A program made the position numbers and the translations under genes. Shown one piece after another: positions 1-8,637 of a stretch of DNA of 64,000 nucleotides. Below the pieces are notes generated by a model that was not told where the DNA came from, made no database searches, and was given only the letters and a program-made list of their open reading frames with translations. Position 1 is the first letter of the stretch; every line of letters starts with the position of its first letter. This DNA comes from an uncultured Verrucomicrobiales bacterium. Its GTDB lineage: Bacteria; Verrucomicrobiota; Verrucomicrobiia; Verrucomicrobiales; Akkermansiaceae. The stretch spans positions 1 through 64,000 of the forward strand of contig CALFBI010000005.1 in the NCBI GenBank assembly GCA_937951675.1, read 5' to 3'.

Positions 1-535
1 CTTTTTTAACACCATAAATCTTCCCATCTCTATCATAAGACAAACTCTCACTAGCCGCAGAAAGCTCTCCCAATTCCTCTATCTCAAGCTTCACGCCTTC
101 TTTGTAGTCCGAGCAGGTCACTGCTAAAACCTTCCCTGGAAGCCCTTTTTTCATCAGTAAAAAATCATCATTTGGCCCAGCTCCAACCCATTGGCATGAC
201 TCAATGAATTTTGGCTCCCCTGACTCTTGCTTTAGATTCACGAAGAACACTTTGCTTCCTGCTCGTAAAGCTAAGAACCCATTCGCATCAAAAACAAACT
301 GATCCCATTTTCGGCTCTCAAAGCGGCTCACAACCTCCCACTCCTTGCCTTCTGGCGCCGGCCATACTTCGATTTGTTGATCTGAATTCAATCTCCAATA
401 ATTCCCAAAAGGATCTAAAACAGCCCCTTCCTTTAAGCCTTCTTGATGAGTCAATGGACATTGAACGACCGGATTGGCTGCGAGCTGCGATACAGGCAAT
501 ACGCATAAGCAGGCGACCATGATTGTTTTGAACAT
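1..535 (-). CDS. Partial secreted protein of unknown function (3' end off window)
   Basis: An open frame runs on the minus strand from an ATG at 535 to the left edge of the window with no stop, giving about 178 residues of an unfinished protein. The first residues (MFKTIMVACLCVLPVSQLAA) form a typical signal peptide, so the product is probably exported. The rest is rich in Trp, Gly and short beta-like segments (for example FGNYWRL, KWDQFVF, CQWVGAGPND), reminiscent of a beta-propeller or WD-like fold, but I do not recognise the family. It is divergent from the Mrp gene at 642, with about 106 bp between the two starts. The open frame and signal peptide are seen directly; the fold is a guess. 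Confidence 0.7.
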   Translation of the reverse strand, partial: MFKTIMVACLCVLPVSQLAANPVVQCPLTHQEGLKEGAVLDPFGNYWRLNSDQQIEVWPAPEGKEWEVVSRFESRKWDQFVFDANGFLALRAGSKVFFVNLKQESGEPKFIESCQWVGAGPNDDFLLMKKGLPGKVLAVTCSDYKEGVKLEIEELGELSAASESLSYDRDGKIYGVKK

Positions 536-641
536 TCTAAAATACTCCGTAATTTCACCTCTCCCATCAATCTTATTTTAAGAGAGCCTCAGGATGAAAC
601 TTCGATAGACAGCTCTAAAGCTTAGCGCTACATTCCGCCGT

Positions 642-1619
642 ATGACAGCAGATGAAATCAAAGCGATTCTCCAACAAGTAAAATACCCCGGATTCTCTCG
701 AGATATCATTTCATTTGGCATTGTTCAAAACATTCAAATTCAGGGCCAACAAGTCAGCTTTGATCTCAAAATCAACACCTCTGACCCTAAAATTGCTGAG
801 CAAATTTATAAAGAAGCGCACCAAGCTCTCGAATCAGCCGGAATTCAAAGCCCCAGCATTAATCTCGACGTTCAGTCCCCACAAGCCACTGCTTCCGAAC
901 AAACCACTGCAGGAAAAAGTAGCATTCCTGGAATCAAAAAAATCATTGCGGTCGGCTCAGGTAAAGGAGGGGTTGGGAAATCCACTGCCTCCTCGAATCT
1001 CGCTCGTTCACTTGCTCAACAAGGCTACAAAGTCGGCATTTGTGACTGCGACCTCTATGGCCCCTCCTTGGCTCTTCTCTTTGGAGCTCAGGATCACCGT
1101 CCTGGAGCTAATGAAAAAGACGAAATCATCCCAATCGAAGTCGACGGGATTAAAATCATGTCGATGGGCTTCCTCCTCAGTGACTCTTCCCCTGTCATCG
1201 TGCGTGGTCCTTTAGCTAATCGCTATACCCAACAATTCTTACGACAAGTCGCATGGGGAGAACTCGACTACCTCATTCTCGACCTCCCTCCAGGCACTGG
1301 AGATATTCAGCTCACCATTGTGCAGACTGTCTCTCTTGACGGCGCAATCATTGTCACAACCCCCAACGAAATCTCTCTCATCGACGCCCGTAAAGCGGTC
1401 GCCATGTTCTCTAAAGTCAACGTCAAGATCCTCGGCATCATCGAAAACATGTCATGGTTCGAATGCGACCACGGAAAAAAATACTACCTCTTCGGTAAAG
1501 ACGGAGGCAAAAAAGAAGCGGAACGACTTAACGTTCCGCTTTTAGCTCAGATTCCTATAGAGCAAGACCATATTAATATCGACTTGAAATCACTTGGGTC
1601 CGTCCTAGCTAAGAGCTAG
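642..1619 (+). CDS. mrp: Mrp/ApbC (NBP35-type) P-loop ATPase, Fe-S cluster carrier
   Basis: 325 aa. The N-terminal ~80 residues are a MIP18/DUF59 domain, followed by a deviant Walker A P-loop (GSGKGGVGKS, about residues 105-115), the LPPGTGD Walker B/switch region and the ENMSWF segment. This family loads or transfers Fe-S clusters to apo-proteins in the cytoplasm using ATP. Oddity: the C-terminal CxxC that binds the bridging cluster in E. coli ApbC is reduced to a single Cys (FECDHGKK), and the usual DADIYGPS reads DCDLYGPS. Cluster ligation may therefore differ. No Shine-Dalgarno sequence is visible before the ATG. The gene stands alone and converges on the minus-strand gene ending at 1850. 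Confidence 0.93.
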   Translation: MTADEIKAILQQVKYPGFSRDIISFGIVQNIQIQGQQVSFDLKINTSDPKIAEQIYKEAHQALESAGIQSPSINLDVQSPQATASEQTTAGKSSIPGIKKIIAVGSGKGGVGKSTASSNLARSLAQQGYKVGICDCDLYGPSLALLFGAQDHRPGANEKDEIIPIEVDGIKIMSMGFLLSDSSPVIVRGPLANRYTQQFLRQVAWGELDYLILDLPPGTGDIQLTIVQTVSLDGAIIVTTPNEISLIDARKAVAMFSKVNVKILGIIENMSWFECDHGKKYYLFGKDGGKKEAERLNVPLLAQIPIEQDHINIDLKSLGSVLAKS

Positions 1620-1794
1620 TAATGTGACTACCTATACTATTATTTATAGCTATCACACAGGGCTATCGCCCCCACCACAAATAATTTGATTCATTTACTT
1701 TACTTGTAAACAGATAGGCAACTTTTTCGTATGATACATAAAACTGTTTGATATAGTGATATGAGATCGCTTAGCTAGCGATAACATTAATCAC

Positions 1795-1819
1795 TTTCTT
1801 ATATTCTATAAATAAGAAA
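1795..1819. terminator. AT-rich hairpin between convergent genes
   Basis: Arms tttcttat (1795-1802) and ataagaaa (1812-1819) enclose a 9-nt loop in the gap between the convergent Mrp gene and the gene ending at 1850. A second small inverted repeat, atcgct/agcgat, lies just upstream (about 1765-1781). The stem is AT-only apart from one C-G pair and lacks a long T-run, so a weak bidirectional terminator is possible but not strong. The rest of the 230-bp gap shows nothing recognisable. Confidence 0.3.
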
Positions 1820-1849
1820 ATTATACCCAATCGAGGAACAGGATTCATT

Positions 1850-2569
1850 TCATTCTTCTGCTCGACCACCTTGTTGCTCCTCCTTTTTCTTGGCGTCATA
1901 CATTTTTTTAGAGTCGCGAACGTAGTTTAATTTCGGAGCACCTGTTGAGGAAATTTCGCTATCAACGAAGAAACAAAAAAGTCGCTGATCATCTCTGAAA
2001 TTTATCCCCCCTGTATAGAAAAGAGACATTTCACCTGATTTCTTTCCAAAATATAAAGCTAGAGGCTTACTTCCTTCACTAAAACGCTTAGGATAAAACA
2101 CTTTTTGTTCACCTCTTTTAAAACTAAGTTTATGACCGTCGATTGTGCTCCCAATTAAACTACTTGAATGATTATACATAATCAAAGAGCCCCATTTTAT
2201 TTTCCCTGGGTTGAGATTAACTAAGTCACCTTCGAATTGTCCTTCTGATTTTTTACGTGCTAGCAACACTCCTGTTTTACAACCTGCTGGAACATTTATT
2301 TTAAGAACCGGCATCTTTTTCAGCTCCACAGGATTAGGAACATCATAAAAATAAAGAACTCCTCTGTGCCTTACAGTAAAAACTTTATGAAAGGCATGAC
2401 TATACATCTTACATCTGACAATTTCTTTTCCGTTTTTTAAATATAAATCATCGATCACCCCCTCTAATGCCAAACAGCGCATGTAAAGCTTACTAGATTT
2501 GGGTTTGCTCTGGGCGTTGGCACTAGGCAAAAAACAAAGTAATAACAAAAAAACTAAAACTTTTTTCAT
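1850..2569 (-). CDS. Secreted protein of unknown function, coupled to the Verru_Chthon A gene
   Basis: About 239 aa from the ATG at 2569 (MKKVLVFLLLLCFLPSANAQ, a clear signal peptide cleaved after AQA-like ANAQ). An upstream in-frame Met at 2578 is possible, but 2569 gives an ATGA overlap with the stop of the upstream gene, which suggests translational coupling. The mature part begins with a motif about a 'link to a key expression in the gene' pattern (LEGVIDDLYLKNGKEI, then HRGVLYFY) followed by small beta-rich segments and a charged tail (KKKEEQQGGRAEE). I do not recognise the family. Its placement directly behind the giant pilin-like protein suggests that the two act together in the envelope; that is inference. 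Confidence 0.75.
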   Translation of the reverse strand: MKKVLVFLLLLCFLPSANAQSKPKSSKLYMRCLALEGVIDDLYLKNGKEIVRCKMYSHAFHKVFTVRHRGVLYFYDVPNPVELKKMPVLKINVPAGCKTGVLLARKKSEGQFEGDLVNLNPGKIKWGSLIMYNHSSSLIGSTIDGHKLSFKRGEQKVFYPKRFSEGSKPLALYFGKKSGEMSLFYTGGINFRDDQRLFCFFVDSEISSTGAPKLNYVRDSKKMYDAKKKEEQQGGRAEE

Positions 2570-5500
2570 GAGATCCATTTGAATGATACAATATTGAATC
2601 TACGACCAAAGACAATCGAAATATTACTTTCCGCACTAGCTTCACTAATCAAATCAGGAATACTTAACTCGGAATTTACGTTACCAATGTAAGCATTAGA
2701 ACGAATCACTTTAGCTTCGCAAACAGCTTTGATTGTAAGAGTTCCATCCGTCGCCTCTCCTAGCCCTCTTACAACAAAAGTATCACTACGAGGCGTAATT
2801 ACAGAAGTAATATTACGAAGAATGTCATTCTGTATTAAATAACCAGGAATACCTGTTGCTGTGCTTGGGGAAACTACACTCGTAGCGATATCAGGATCAT
2901 CATCTTCCTCTTTATTTGGATTTAATATCTGACGTGGCTCAACTCCTTCTGCTGCTAAGTCCCCGTTAATCGCTGTGTTATCAATAGCTGCCTGAAGTGT
3001 CCCTCGATCAGACAAATCTCTATCATCACCTACTCGGCGATTTACAAAATCAGATAGAGATAAAAACGGCCCTCTCAAGCGAACTTCATTCACTATATTT
3101 TGGCACAACGTGTCTAACTCTTCCTCATCAAGGCCGCGCAAACTACTCCACGCTGAATTCATCGGTGCTGCTCTCTCTGCTTTTGTCGGCATTTGATACC
3201 TCGGTAAGGGATAAACATCATCCACTGGAGGAATGATCTCTTCGGAATTAGATGCTAAATCCCAACTTCTAACATTCCTTCCAGCATGACAGGCTAATAA
3301 CGATTTCCACGCTGCCACAGAGGTCGAATTAATATTAAACCCACCTTGGATATTCAGTGAAGAAGCCGCGGTCTTGTAGCCTCTTAAACTTTTAAGGAGC
3401 TTCTCATTATCCAAATGATTCGAGTTACTCACTTTCATTCGATCATTCATAAGATCTTCATTTGATGCTCTTTCACTGCCTATGGCTCTATAAGGATAGA
3501 ATGTATTCTCAGGTCTAAAGTTTTCGGCCCTTAACCGCCGATTACCTTTAGAATCCAACATCGAAGGATCGCCATATCCAGCAGGCAAGTTCCCCAGCGA
3601 AAACGAAGTCTCTCTCCACTGTGAAGGAACCCCCGAGAAAAAATATTTATCAAAAAGCGTTTCATTAAGCAAATAATTAACATCTACCCGAGATATAATT
3701 TGAGGTTTCGCGTATTTACCATCCAAAAAGAAACGAGCCTCACCAACAACTTCATCTTGAGGAACGAATGATGATTTATACCCTCCACCAACTGGGTGAA
3801 AAGGAGTAAAGGCAGTCATTCCAAAATTCATATTCATGTATTCCGCAACTGAAAGTAAAGGGAGCCTCGGGATATCTTTCACAGCAACATGAGTTTTTCC
3901 CTCCACCCCAGTGCTGCTCCCAAAATAAGAAAGAAATCCAGCATCAGATTTCACAAATGCTAATTTGTGGTCTGTGCTATCAGTAAATGAATAAATAATT
4001 GAGACTTGCGTGTCTACATTTCCCTGAGGCACATTTCTAATGATTGAATAATCTGAATACAAGGGAAGCCGCACAGGGTAATTAGCAGGCTTCCCCCCAC
4101 TTCTAAATATTTTTTGTGCTTTTGTAGAACGCATTTCAGACTTTATATATAAAAAATTCTTAGGTTGATCCAACTCTCCTAAGTTAGCGAAAAATTTAGG
4201 CGTCTTTTTACTAGAAGCAGCTATAGCATCAAGTTGAATAGGCTCAGTAGCTACTGATCCTGAATGAGATCTCAAAGTATTCCCATCTACACCACCAATA
4301 CTCCAAGAAGAAGGAGCACCTCCTCCTCCATTCTTATGAAACAGTGATAAATGATAAGCATTTTGAACAATTCCGTCTCCTTCATTTGCAATCTGCAAAT
4401 TAACCGAATCCGCAGCCTTTAGCCCTGTTAGTGACGACAGCTCTATTTGTATATATTTCAATTCATCATAATCTTCACCCACTGCGATTGTAGGAGCTCC
4501 TGATGATCCAAGTGTAGAATTTGCACTAATCCCCAGAAGCTTCACTTCTCCAGGTGCCATTGAAAAAGCTTCTTTTGCAGAGAAATGAGTTGTCCCTAGT
4601 TCACCCAAAACTGAACTCAAATTTTGACCTTCCTTCCCACCTACTCTTCCTATGATTTTTTTACTTTCTATGGATAGAAGGTTTGTTTCCTGATTAGGCT
4701 TCACTTGAGTTAATTCCACATTGTATGGATTCCAAAAAATCAGTGTCGGTGAAAAAGTAACATAAAATTGATATTCCCCTGCGCCCTTATCTTCTGCTCT
4801 AAGGCCAATCTGAGCATTTAAGCCTATCAATAATGGGCTTACGACAGAGAGAGCATTATCGTGTTTACTCTTTGAATCATCATTCCAATATTCTCGAAAC
4901 CCAAGATGCTCAGCTACTGTTTCATGGGAAAACTTAGTCGGGGTTTTAGCTTCTTTCAAAAAAGTAGGTCCGTTTCTCACGGTCAATGCTCTGAGACGAT
5001 TTCTGCTCAATGTAGAACTTCCTCGATTTGTCTTATTTCGATTCTCAAAATTCTCATCGGTTACGGTCGCGTCTTCATTAAGAACAAGTTCCTGGAAAGG
5101 GCGGTAAAGTTGATAATATGAATAAAATTGATCCCAACGAGGTCCTCCTACCTTAGTGCCTGAAATAGTATCTGTCCCAGCAAAAATAAGCCGACTATCT
5201 CTTGATGGCGCCACGTCACTTATAAATAACTCATACTGAGATAAATCTTCAAAAGCCGCAGTAAGATCTAACTTTAAACCGCCCCGCCTGGTGTCACAAA
5301 TAACACTTGTCGCACCAAAAGCATAATCACCTAAATGAGGTGTTCCTACAATAGGGTCCTTAACCATCGTATTAGGCCAATTTAACCCTTTATTATTCAC
5401 ATATTGCTGAAAATCTCCAGGTGAAAATACGTTTTGAATATCCGATGACAATGGCGTTGTTGCTCCAAAAAACGGCGCTGCTGCCTCAATTGCAGACCTC

Positions 5501-6177
5501 GTTGGATGCTGCAGAACTCTAATTCCCTCATACAAATCCTCACTCGGATCAAGGGTTGCGTAAGCATCTGGAGAAGTATGTAAATCTGCTTTGACGTTTT
5601 CATCACTCACCCAGTAGGCTATTCCTCCTTCATTATTATCATTTGCTATATTTACTTTAGAAACAAAGACATCTCTTAGAACACCGACATTATCGGCAAC
5701 TTTAGCAATCATTTCTGCATCCGGGACGGTAGCGCCTGGTTGAGGATTAAGCCCCGACACTAACCACTCAGCTCTAGCTGACTTATTAGTTCCTACCAAT
5801 TCGGTTCTGATGCTTTCAGTTGCTGCAATTCCTTCAGGGTCAGGAGATGTCGTCGCAAAACTTGTGGGATCAAAATCTGCCGTTTTCCAAACACCAGCCC
5901 AATCTCTGTTGGTTATGCCGGCAATAATATCTGAACTAGCTGTTACTGCCTGATCTCTACCCGCGTGTTTTTGCAACTCTCCGATTGCGATCATGAGGGC
6001 CATTTTGGCATTGGCTCGAGCTTCAGACCGAAGGGAGGCAATTCCTTGTGATCGAAGTTGGTTACGGCTAAGTGTGAGCACTGCTACCGCCACAAGCGAG
6101 AGAAGCACCAACATCGAAATGGTTACAACAAGCGCGAATCCTTTTCGGCCTGAAGGTTGAGATAGGTTTTGATTCAT
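2566..6177 (-). CDS. Verru_Chthon cassette protein A-like giant pseudopilin
   Basis: About 1203 aa. The N-terminus reads GRKGFALVVTISMLVLLSLV, a prepilin-like leader with Gly-Phe cleavage site and one hydrophobic helix, followed by KMALMIAIGELQKHAGRD, which is typical of the Verru_Chthon cassette A family (TIGR02600) of Verrucomicrobiota. Glu at position +5 of the mature pilin is replaced by Val, as in some tip or minor pilins. I chose 6177 because AAGGG lies seven bases upstream; the frame stays open to 6270, but that extension runs through operator-like repeats and a terminator. Length matches the family. The B, C and D pseudopilins of a full cassette are not adjacent. Role is unknown; export through a type II/IV pilus-like machine is inferred. 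Confidence 0.85.
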   Translation of the reverse strand: MNQNLSQPSGRKGFALVVTISMLVLLSLVAVAVLTLSRNQLRSQGIASLRSEARANAKMALMIAIGELQKHAGRDQAVTASSDIIAGITNRDWAGVWKTADFDPTSFATTSPDPEGIAATESIRTELVGTNKSARAEWLVSGLNPQPGATVPDAEMIAKVADNVGVLRDVFVSKVNIANDNNEGGIAYWVSDENVKADLHTSPDAYATLDPSEDLYEGIRVLQHPTRSAIEAAAPFFGATTPLSSDIQNVFSPGDFQQYVNNKGLNWPNTMVKDPIVGTPHLGDYAFGATSVICDTRRGGLKLDLTAAFEDLSQYELFISDVAPSRDSRLIFAGTDTISGTKVGGPRWDQFYSYYQLYRPFQELVLNEDATVTDENFENRNKTNRGSSTLSRNRLRALTVRNGPTFLKEAKTPTKFSHETVAEHLGFREYWNDDSKSKHDNALSVVSPLLIGLNAQIGLRAEDKGAGEYQFYVTFSPTLIFWNPYNVELTQVKPNQETNLLSIESKKIIGRVGGKEGQNLSSVLGELGTTHFSAKEAFSMAPGEVKLLGISANSTLGSSGAPTIAVGEDYDELKYIQIELSSLTGLKAADSVNLQIANEGDGIVQNAYHLSLFHKNGGGGAPSSWSIGGVDGNTLRSHSGSVATEPIQLDAIAASSKKTPKFFANLGELDQPKNFLYIKSEMRSTKAQKIFRSGGKPANYPVRLPLYSDYSIIRNVPQGNVDTQVSIIYSFTDSTDHKLAFVKSDAGFLSYFGSSTGVEGKTHVAVKDIPRLPLLSVAEYMNMNFGMTAFTPFHPVGGGYKSSFVPQDEVVGEARFFLDGKYAKPQIISRVDVNYLLNETLFDKYFFSGVPSQWRETSFSLGNLPAGYGDPSMLDSKGNRRLRAENFRPENTFYPYRAIGSERASNEDLMNDRMKVSNSNHLDNEKLLKSLRGYKTAASSLNIQGGFNINSTSVAAWKSLLACHAGRNVRSWDLASNSEEIIPPVDDVYPLPRYQMPTKAERAAPMNSAWSSLRGLDEEELDTLCQNIVNEVRLRGPFLSLSDFVNRRVGDDRDLSDRGTLQAAIDNTAINGDLAAEGVEPRQILNPNKEEDDDPDIATSVVSPSTATGIPGYLIQNDILRNITSVITPRSDTFVVRGLGEATDGTLTIKAVCEAKVIRSNAYIGNVNSELSIPDLISEASAESNISIVFGRRFNIVSFKWIS

Positions 6178-6193
6178 CATTTTTCCCTTCATA

Positions 6194-6261
6194 ACATTGT
6201 TACGTATATACAATGTGAATTTCGAAGCGGAGTAAAGAAGAATCGTATATACAATGTATAT
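6194..6261. promoter_or_regulatory. Repeated palindromic operator-like elements upstream of Verru_Chthon A
   Basis: ACATTGT (6194-6200) and ACAATGT (6210-6216) form an inverted repeat with a 9-bp spacer. The right half is part of a 14-bp direct repeat, cgtatatacaatgt, present at 6203-6216 and again at 6244-6257, 41 bp apart (about four helical turns). The second copy also forms its own palindrome, atatac-aat-gtatat (6247-6261). These sit 17-84 bp upstream of the chosen start at 6177, where a promoter and operators would lie. A regulator binding both copies on one DNA face is inference. Confidence 0.45.
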
Positions 6262-6296
6262 GAATATCAAAAGGGCCGATTAAAGCCCCTATTCAC

Positions 6297-6334
6297 AAAA
6301 AAGCCTGCTTAGAATGACTCTAAACAGGCTTTTT
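6297..6334 (-). terminator. Rho-independent terminator of the sigma factor gene
   Basis: Arms AAAAAAGCCTG (6297-6307) and CAGGCTTTTTT (about 6325-6334), with an inner TTAGA/TCTAA extension, form a long hairpin whose minus-strand product ends in a T-run. It lies 21 bp past the stop of the sigma factor gene at 6355. The arms also carry Ts on the plus strand, so it could act in both directions. A second GGGC/GCCC hairpin follows at 6272-6289. Confidence 0.8.
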
Positions 6335-6354
6335 CTAGGTTTCACACACACAAT

Positions 6355-7200
6355 CTAAGAATTCAACACCGGAAGGGTGGCTTCTTTCTTCCGTAAGGCT
6401 TTACGCATTTTATCAAGAGCTCCATTTTGCAGCTGACGAATGCGCTCTCTGGTCACTCCAAACCCTTCCCCGACTTCCTCTAAAGTCATTGGTTTCTCCC
6501 CATCGAGTCCAAAGCGGTCTGAAATAATTTGCATCTCTCTTTCGTCGAGCACTCCGTAAAGTTCTTCTAAGTTTCCTCGTAAATTTTTATCTTCTAGAGC
6601 TTGAGATGGATTAATCGCTCCTTCATCTCCAATCGTTTCCCCCATGGACATTCTTTCATCCTCCCCGATTGGAGCATCTAGTGAAGTCGGGCGTTGGGCC
6701 GCTCTCTTTAATAGAGCAAATTTCTTACGAGGAAGGCCAAGTTCACTCATTAATTCTTCGTCAGAAGGCTCTCTCCCACATTCTTCGGTCATCATGGTGG
6801 TAATGCGACGCATACGAGCCACTTTATCGACCATGTGAACCGGAAGACGGATCGTCTTACTTTGATTCGCGAGCGCTCGTTTCACAGATTGCTTAATCCA
6901 CCAAGAAGCGTAAGTGCTGAGTTTCCCTCCTTTTTCGGGGTCAAATCTTTCAACTGCCTTCATTAATCCAATGTTTCCTTCTGAAATGAGGTCAGCAAGA
7001 GGAAGGCCATAATTAGAATAGTCCTGCGCAATTTTCACCACGAGGCGCAAGTTGGCCCGAATCATTTGATCCCGGGCAGCCTCATCCCCTTTCTTAATAC
7101 GCGCGGCTAATTCAATCTCTTGCTCAGGCGTAATTAAATCTGTTTGCGTAATATCACGCATGTAGACTCTGAAGTTGCTATCTGTATCCTTAAAGCTCAT
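6355..7200 (-). CDS. Sigma-70 family RNA polymerase sigma factor (group 2-like)
   Basis: 281 aa, directing RNA polymerase to promoters. Region 1.2 is at about residues 8-40 (FRVYMRDITQTDLITPEQE), region 2 with the core-binding and -10 recognition helices at about 45-115 (LRLVVKIAQDYSNYGLPLADL, YASWWIKQSVKRAL), region 3 at about 120-200, and region 4.2 helix-turn-helix near the C-terminus (LEEVGEGFGVTRERIRQLQ). There is no region 1.1, and the length is far shorter than a primary sigma factor, so this is an RpoS-like alternative sigma rather than RpoD. No Shine-Dalgarno sequence is seen upstream of the ATG. It is divergent from ispH and followed by a strong terminator. Confidence 0.92.
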   Translation of the reverse strand: MSFKDTDSNFRVYMRDITQTDLITPEQEIELAARIKKGDEAARDQMIRANLRLVVKIAQDYSNYGLPLADLISEGNIGLMKAVERFDPEKGGKLSTYASWWIKQSVKRALANQSKTIRLPVHMVDKVARMRRITTMMTEECGREPSDEELMSELGLPRKKFALLKRAAQRPTSLDAPIGEDERMSMGETIGDEGAINPSQALEDKNLRGNLEELYGVLDEREMQIISDRFGLDGEKPMTLEEVGEGFGVTRERIRQLQNGALDKMRKALRKKEATLPVLNS

Positions 7201-7285
7201 GTGATTAATTGTTGTTTATAGGAAGCGCCATTCGGACCTTTATTCCGGGCTAACTTTAAGAACTTTACTGGACCCCTTTCATTAT

Positions 7286-7341
7286 ATCAATCTTAAACTT
7301 TCAGTATTTATCGAAAGTTTAAGATTGATTGCTTTTTTTTT
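7286..7341 (+). terminator. 17-bp perfect hairpin plus T9 run upstream of ispH
   Basis: Perfect 17-bp arms at 7286-7302 and 7313-7329 (core caatcttaaactttc / gaaagtttaagattg) enclose a 10-nt loop, and TGC then nine Ts follow at 7333-7341. This is a textbook intrinsic terminator on the plus strand, although AT-rich. It is unexpected here because the flanking genes diverge: no plus-strand gene ends upstream, and ispH starts 44 bp downstream. It could be an ispH leader attenuator or the end of a short RNA starting in 7201-7285. Confidence 0.6.
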
Positions 7342-7384
7342 GCTTTGTCTATTTATCCGAACTGAGCAATGACTACTTCTGCTT

Positions 7385-8614
7385 ATGAGTGATGCCAAAC
7401 CAAAGCCCAAGCGGATCAATGTTCGACGCCCTGATGTCATGGAGAAAGTCCAAGCGGAGGTCGAAAAACATTATCAATCTTCAGTGGTCGAAAAACTGAA
7501 AAACCATGGAGGAGAAATGACGATTGGTAATACCACCATCCGTCTCGCAAAACAGTTTGGTTTTTGCTATGGAGTCGAACGAGCAATTGATCTTGCTTAC
7601 GCGTCGCGGCGAGTTTTTCCAGATCAACGCATTTTCCTCATTGGTGAAATCATTCATAACCCTGAAGTCAACCGGCAACTGGTCGACATGGGGATTATTT
7701 CCCTCCCTTGGAAAGAGCTCACTTCCGACTATGACCAACTTCATTCAGAAGATGTCGTGATCGTTCCGGCCTTTGGTGCGCCTACTGATTATATGGAAAA
7801 GATCCAAGCTCAAGGGGCTGGGATCGTTGATACTACTTGTGGAGACGTCATGAAAGTCTGGCGCCGAGTAAAGGGATACGCGAAAGAGAACATCACTTCT
7901 ATCATCCACGGTAAAGCTGGGCATGAAGAAACGCGAGCCACTGCTTCACGAGCGCGAGGAGAGAAAAAAAACGGAAACTATTTAATCATCCTGACCCTCG
8001 CTGAAACTCAGCAAGTCTGTGACTACATCACCAATGGTGGCGATCGCGATCAATTCTTAGCCGATTTCAAAGGGGCTTACTCTGAAGACTTCGACCCTGA
8101 CCTGCATCTGCAGAAAGTGGGCGTCGCGAACCAAACCACAATGCTCAAAAGTGAAACAGAAGAGATTCAGCGTATGATTCGTCAAGCTGTGACTTCTCGC
8201 GATGGCAATGATTCCTCTTTCCATGTTTTCGATACCATTTGCGGAGCGACTCAAGAACGCCAAGACGCCCTCTATGGCATGCTCAAAGAGTCAATGGACC
8301 TTCTCCTTGTCGTTGGAGGTTACAATAGCTCGAACACAACCCACTTGGTCGAAATCGGCCAGGAAGAACTCCCCACCTTTTTCATTCACAGCTCGAGCTG
8401 CCTGAACTCTCTCGAATCAATCACTCACTACGACATTAACCGTAAGGAAGAGGTTTCAGTCTCTTATGCGGGGATCATTAGTGACCCTGATAAACCGGCT
8501 GTGATCGGAGTGACAGCAGGAGCTTCTTGTCCTAATAACCTCATTGAAGAAACGATTGTCAAAATCTTTGAGCTTCGAGGTGTTTCCCGCGAAACCCTTA
8601 ATCAATACGAATAA
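7385..8614 (+). CDS. ispH: 4-hydroxy-3-methylbut-2-enyl diphosphate reductase (IspH/LytB), long type
   Basis: 409 aa. The last enzyme of the MEP isoprenoid pathway, a [4Fe-4S] enzyme that reduces HMBPP to IPP and DMAPP. The cluster cysteines are seen in FGFCYGVERA (about residue 60), DTTCGDV (about 155) and GASCPNN (about 382), with a further Cys in DTICGATQ. GEIIHNPEVNRQL and the HGKAGHEET segment carry the conserved His and Glu residues. The ~100-residue extra length and the KVWRRVKGYAKE segment match the cyanobacterial/plant-type branch rather than the ~315-aa E. coli type. No Shine-Dalgarno sequence precedes the ATG, and a terminator-like hairpin sits 44 bp upstream, so attenuation is conceivable. 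Confidence 0.95.
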   Translation: MSDAKPKPKRINVRRPDVMEKVQAEVEKHYQSSVVEKLKNHGGEMTIGNTTIRLAKQFGFCYGVERAIDLAYASRRVFPDQRIFLIGEIIHNPEVNRQLVDMGIISLPWKELTSDYDQLHSEDVVIVPAFGAPTDYMEKIQAQGAGIVDTTCGDVMKVWRRVKGYAKENITSIIHGKAGHEETRATASRARGEKKNGNYLIILTLAETQQVCDYITNGGDRDQFLADFKGAYSEDFDPDLHLQKVGVANQTTMLKSETEEIQRMIRQAVTSRDGNDSSFHVFDTICGATQERQDALYGMLKESMDLLLVVGGYNSSNTTHLVEIGQEELPTFFIHSSSCLNSLESITHYDINRKEEVSVSYAGIISDPDKPAVIGVTAGASCPNNLIEETIVKIFELRGVSRETLNQYE

Positions 8615-8637
8615 AAGGCCACCCAAAGAGCCCCTAT

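Noticed and set aside
211-522. A 103-aa plus-strand frame in the partial gene at the left edge
   Set aside because: Antisense to a better minus-strand frame with a signal peptide.
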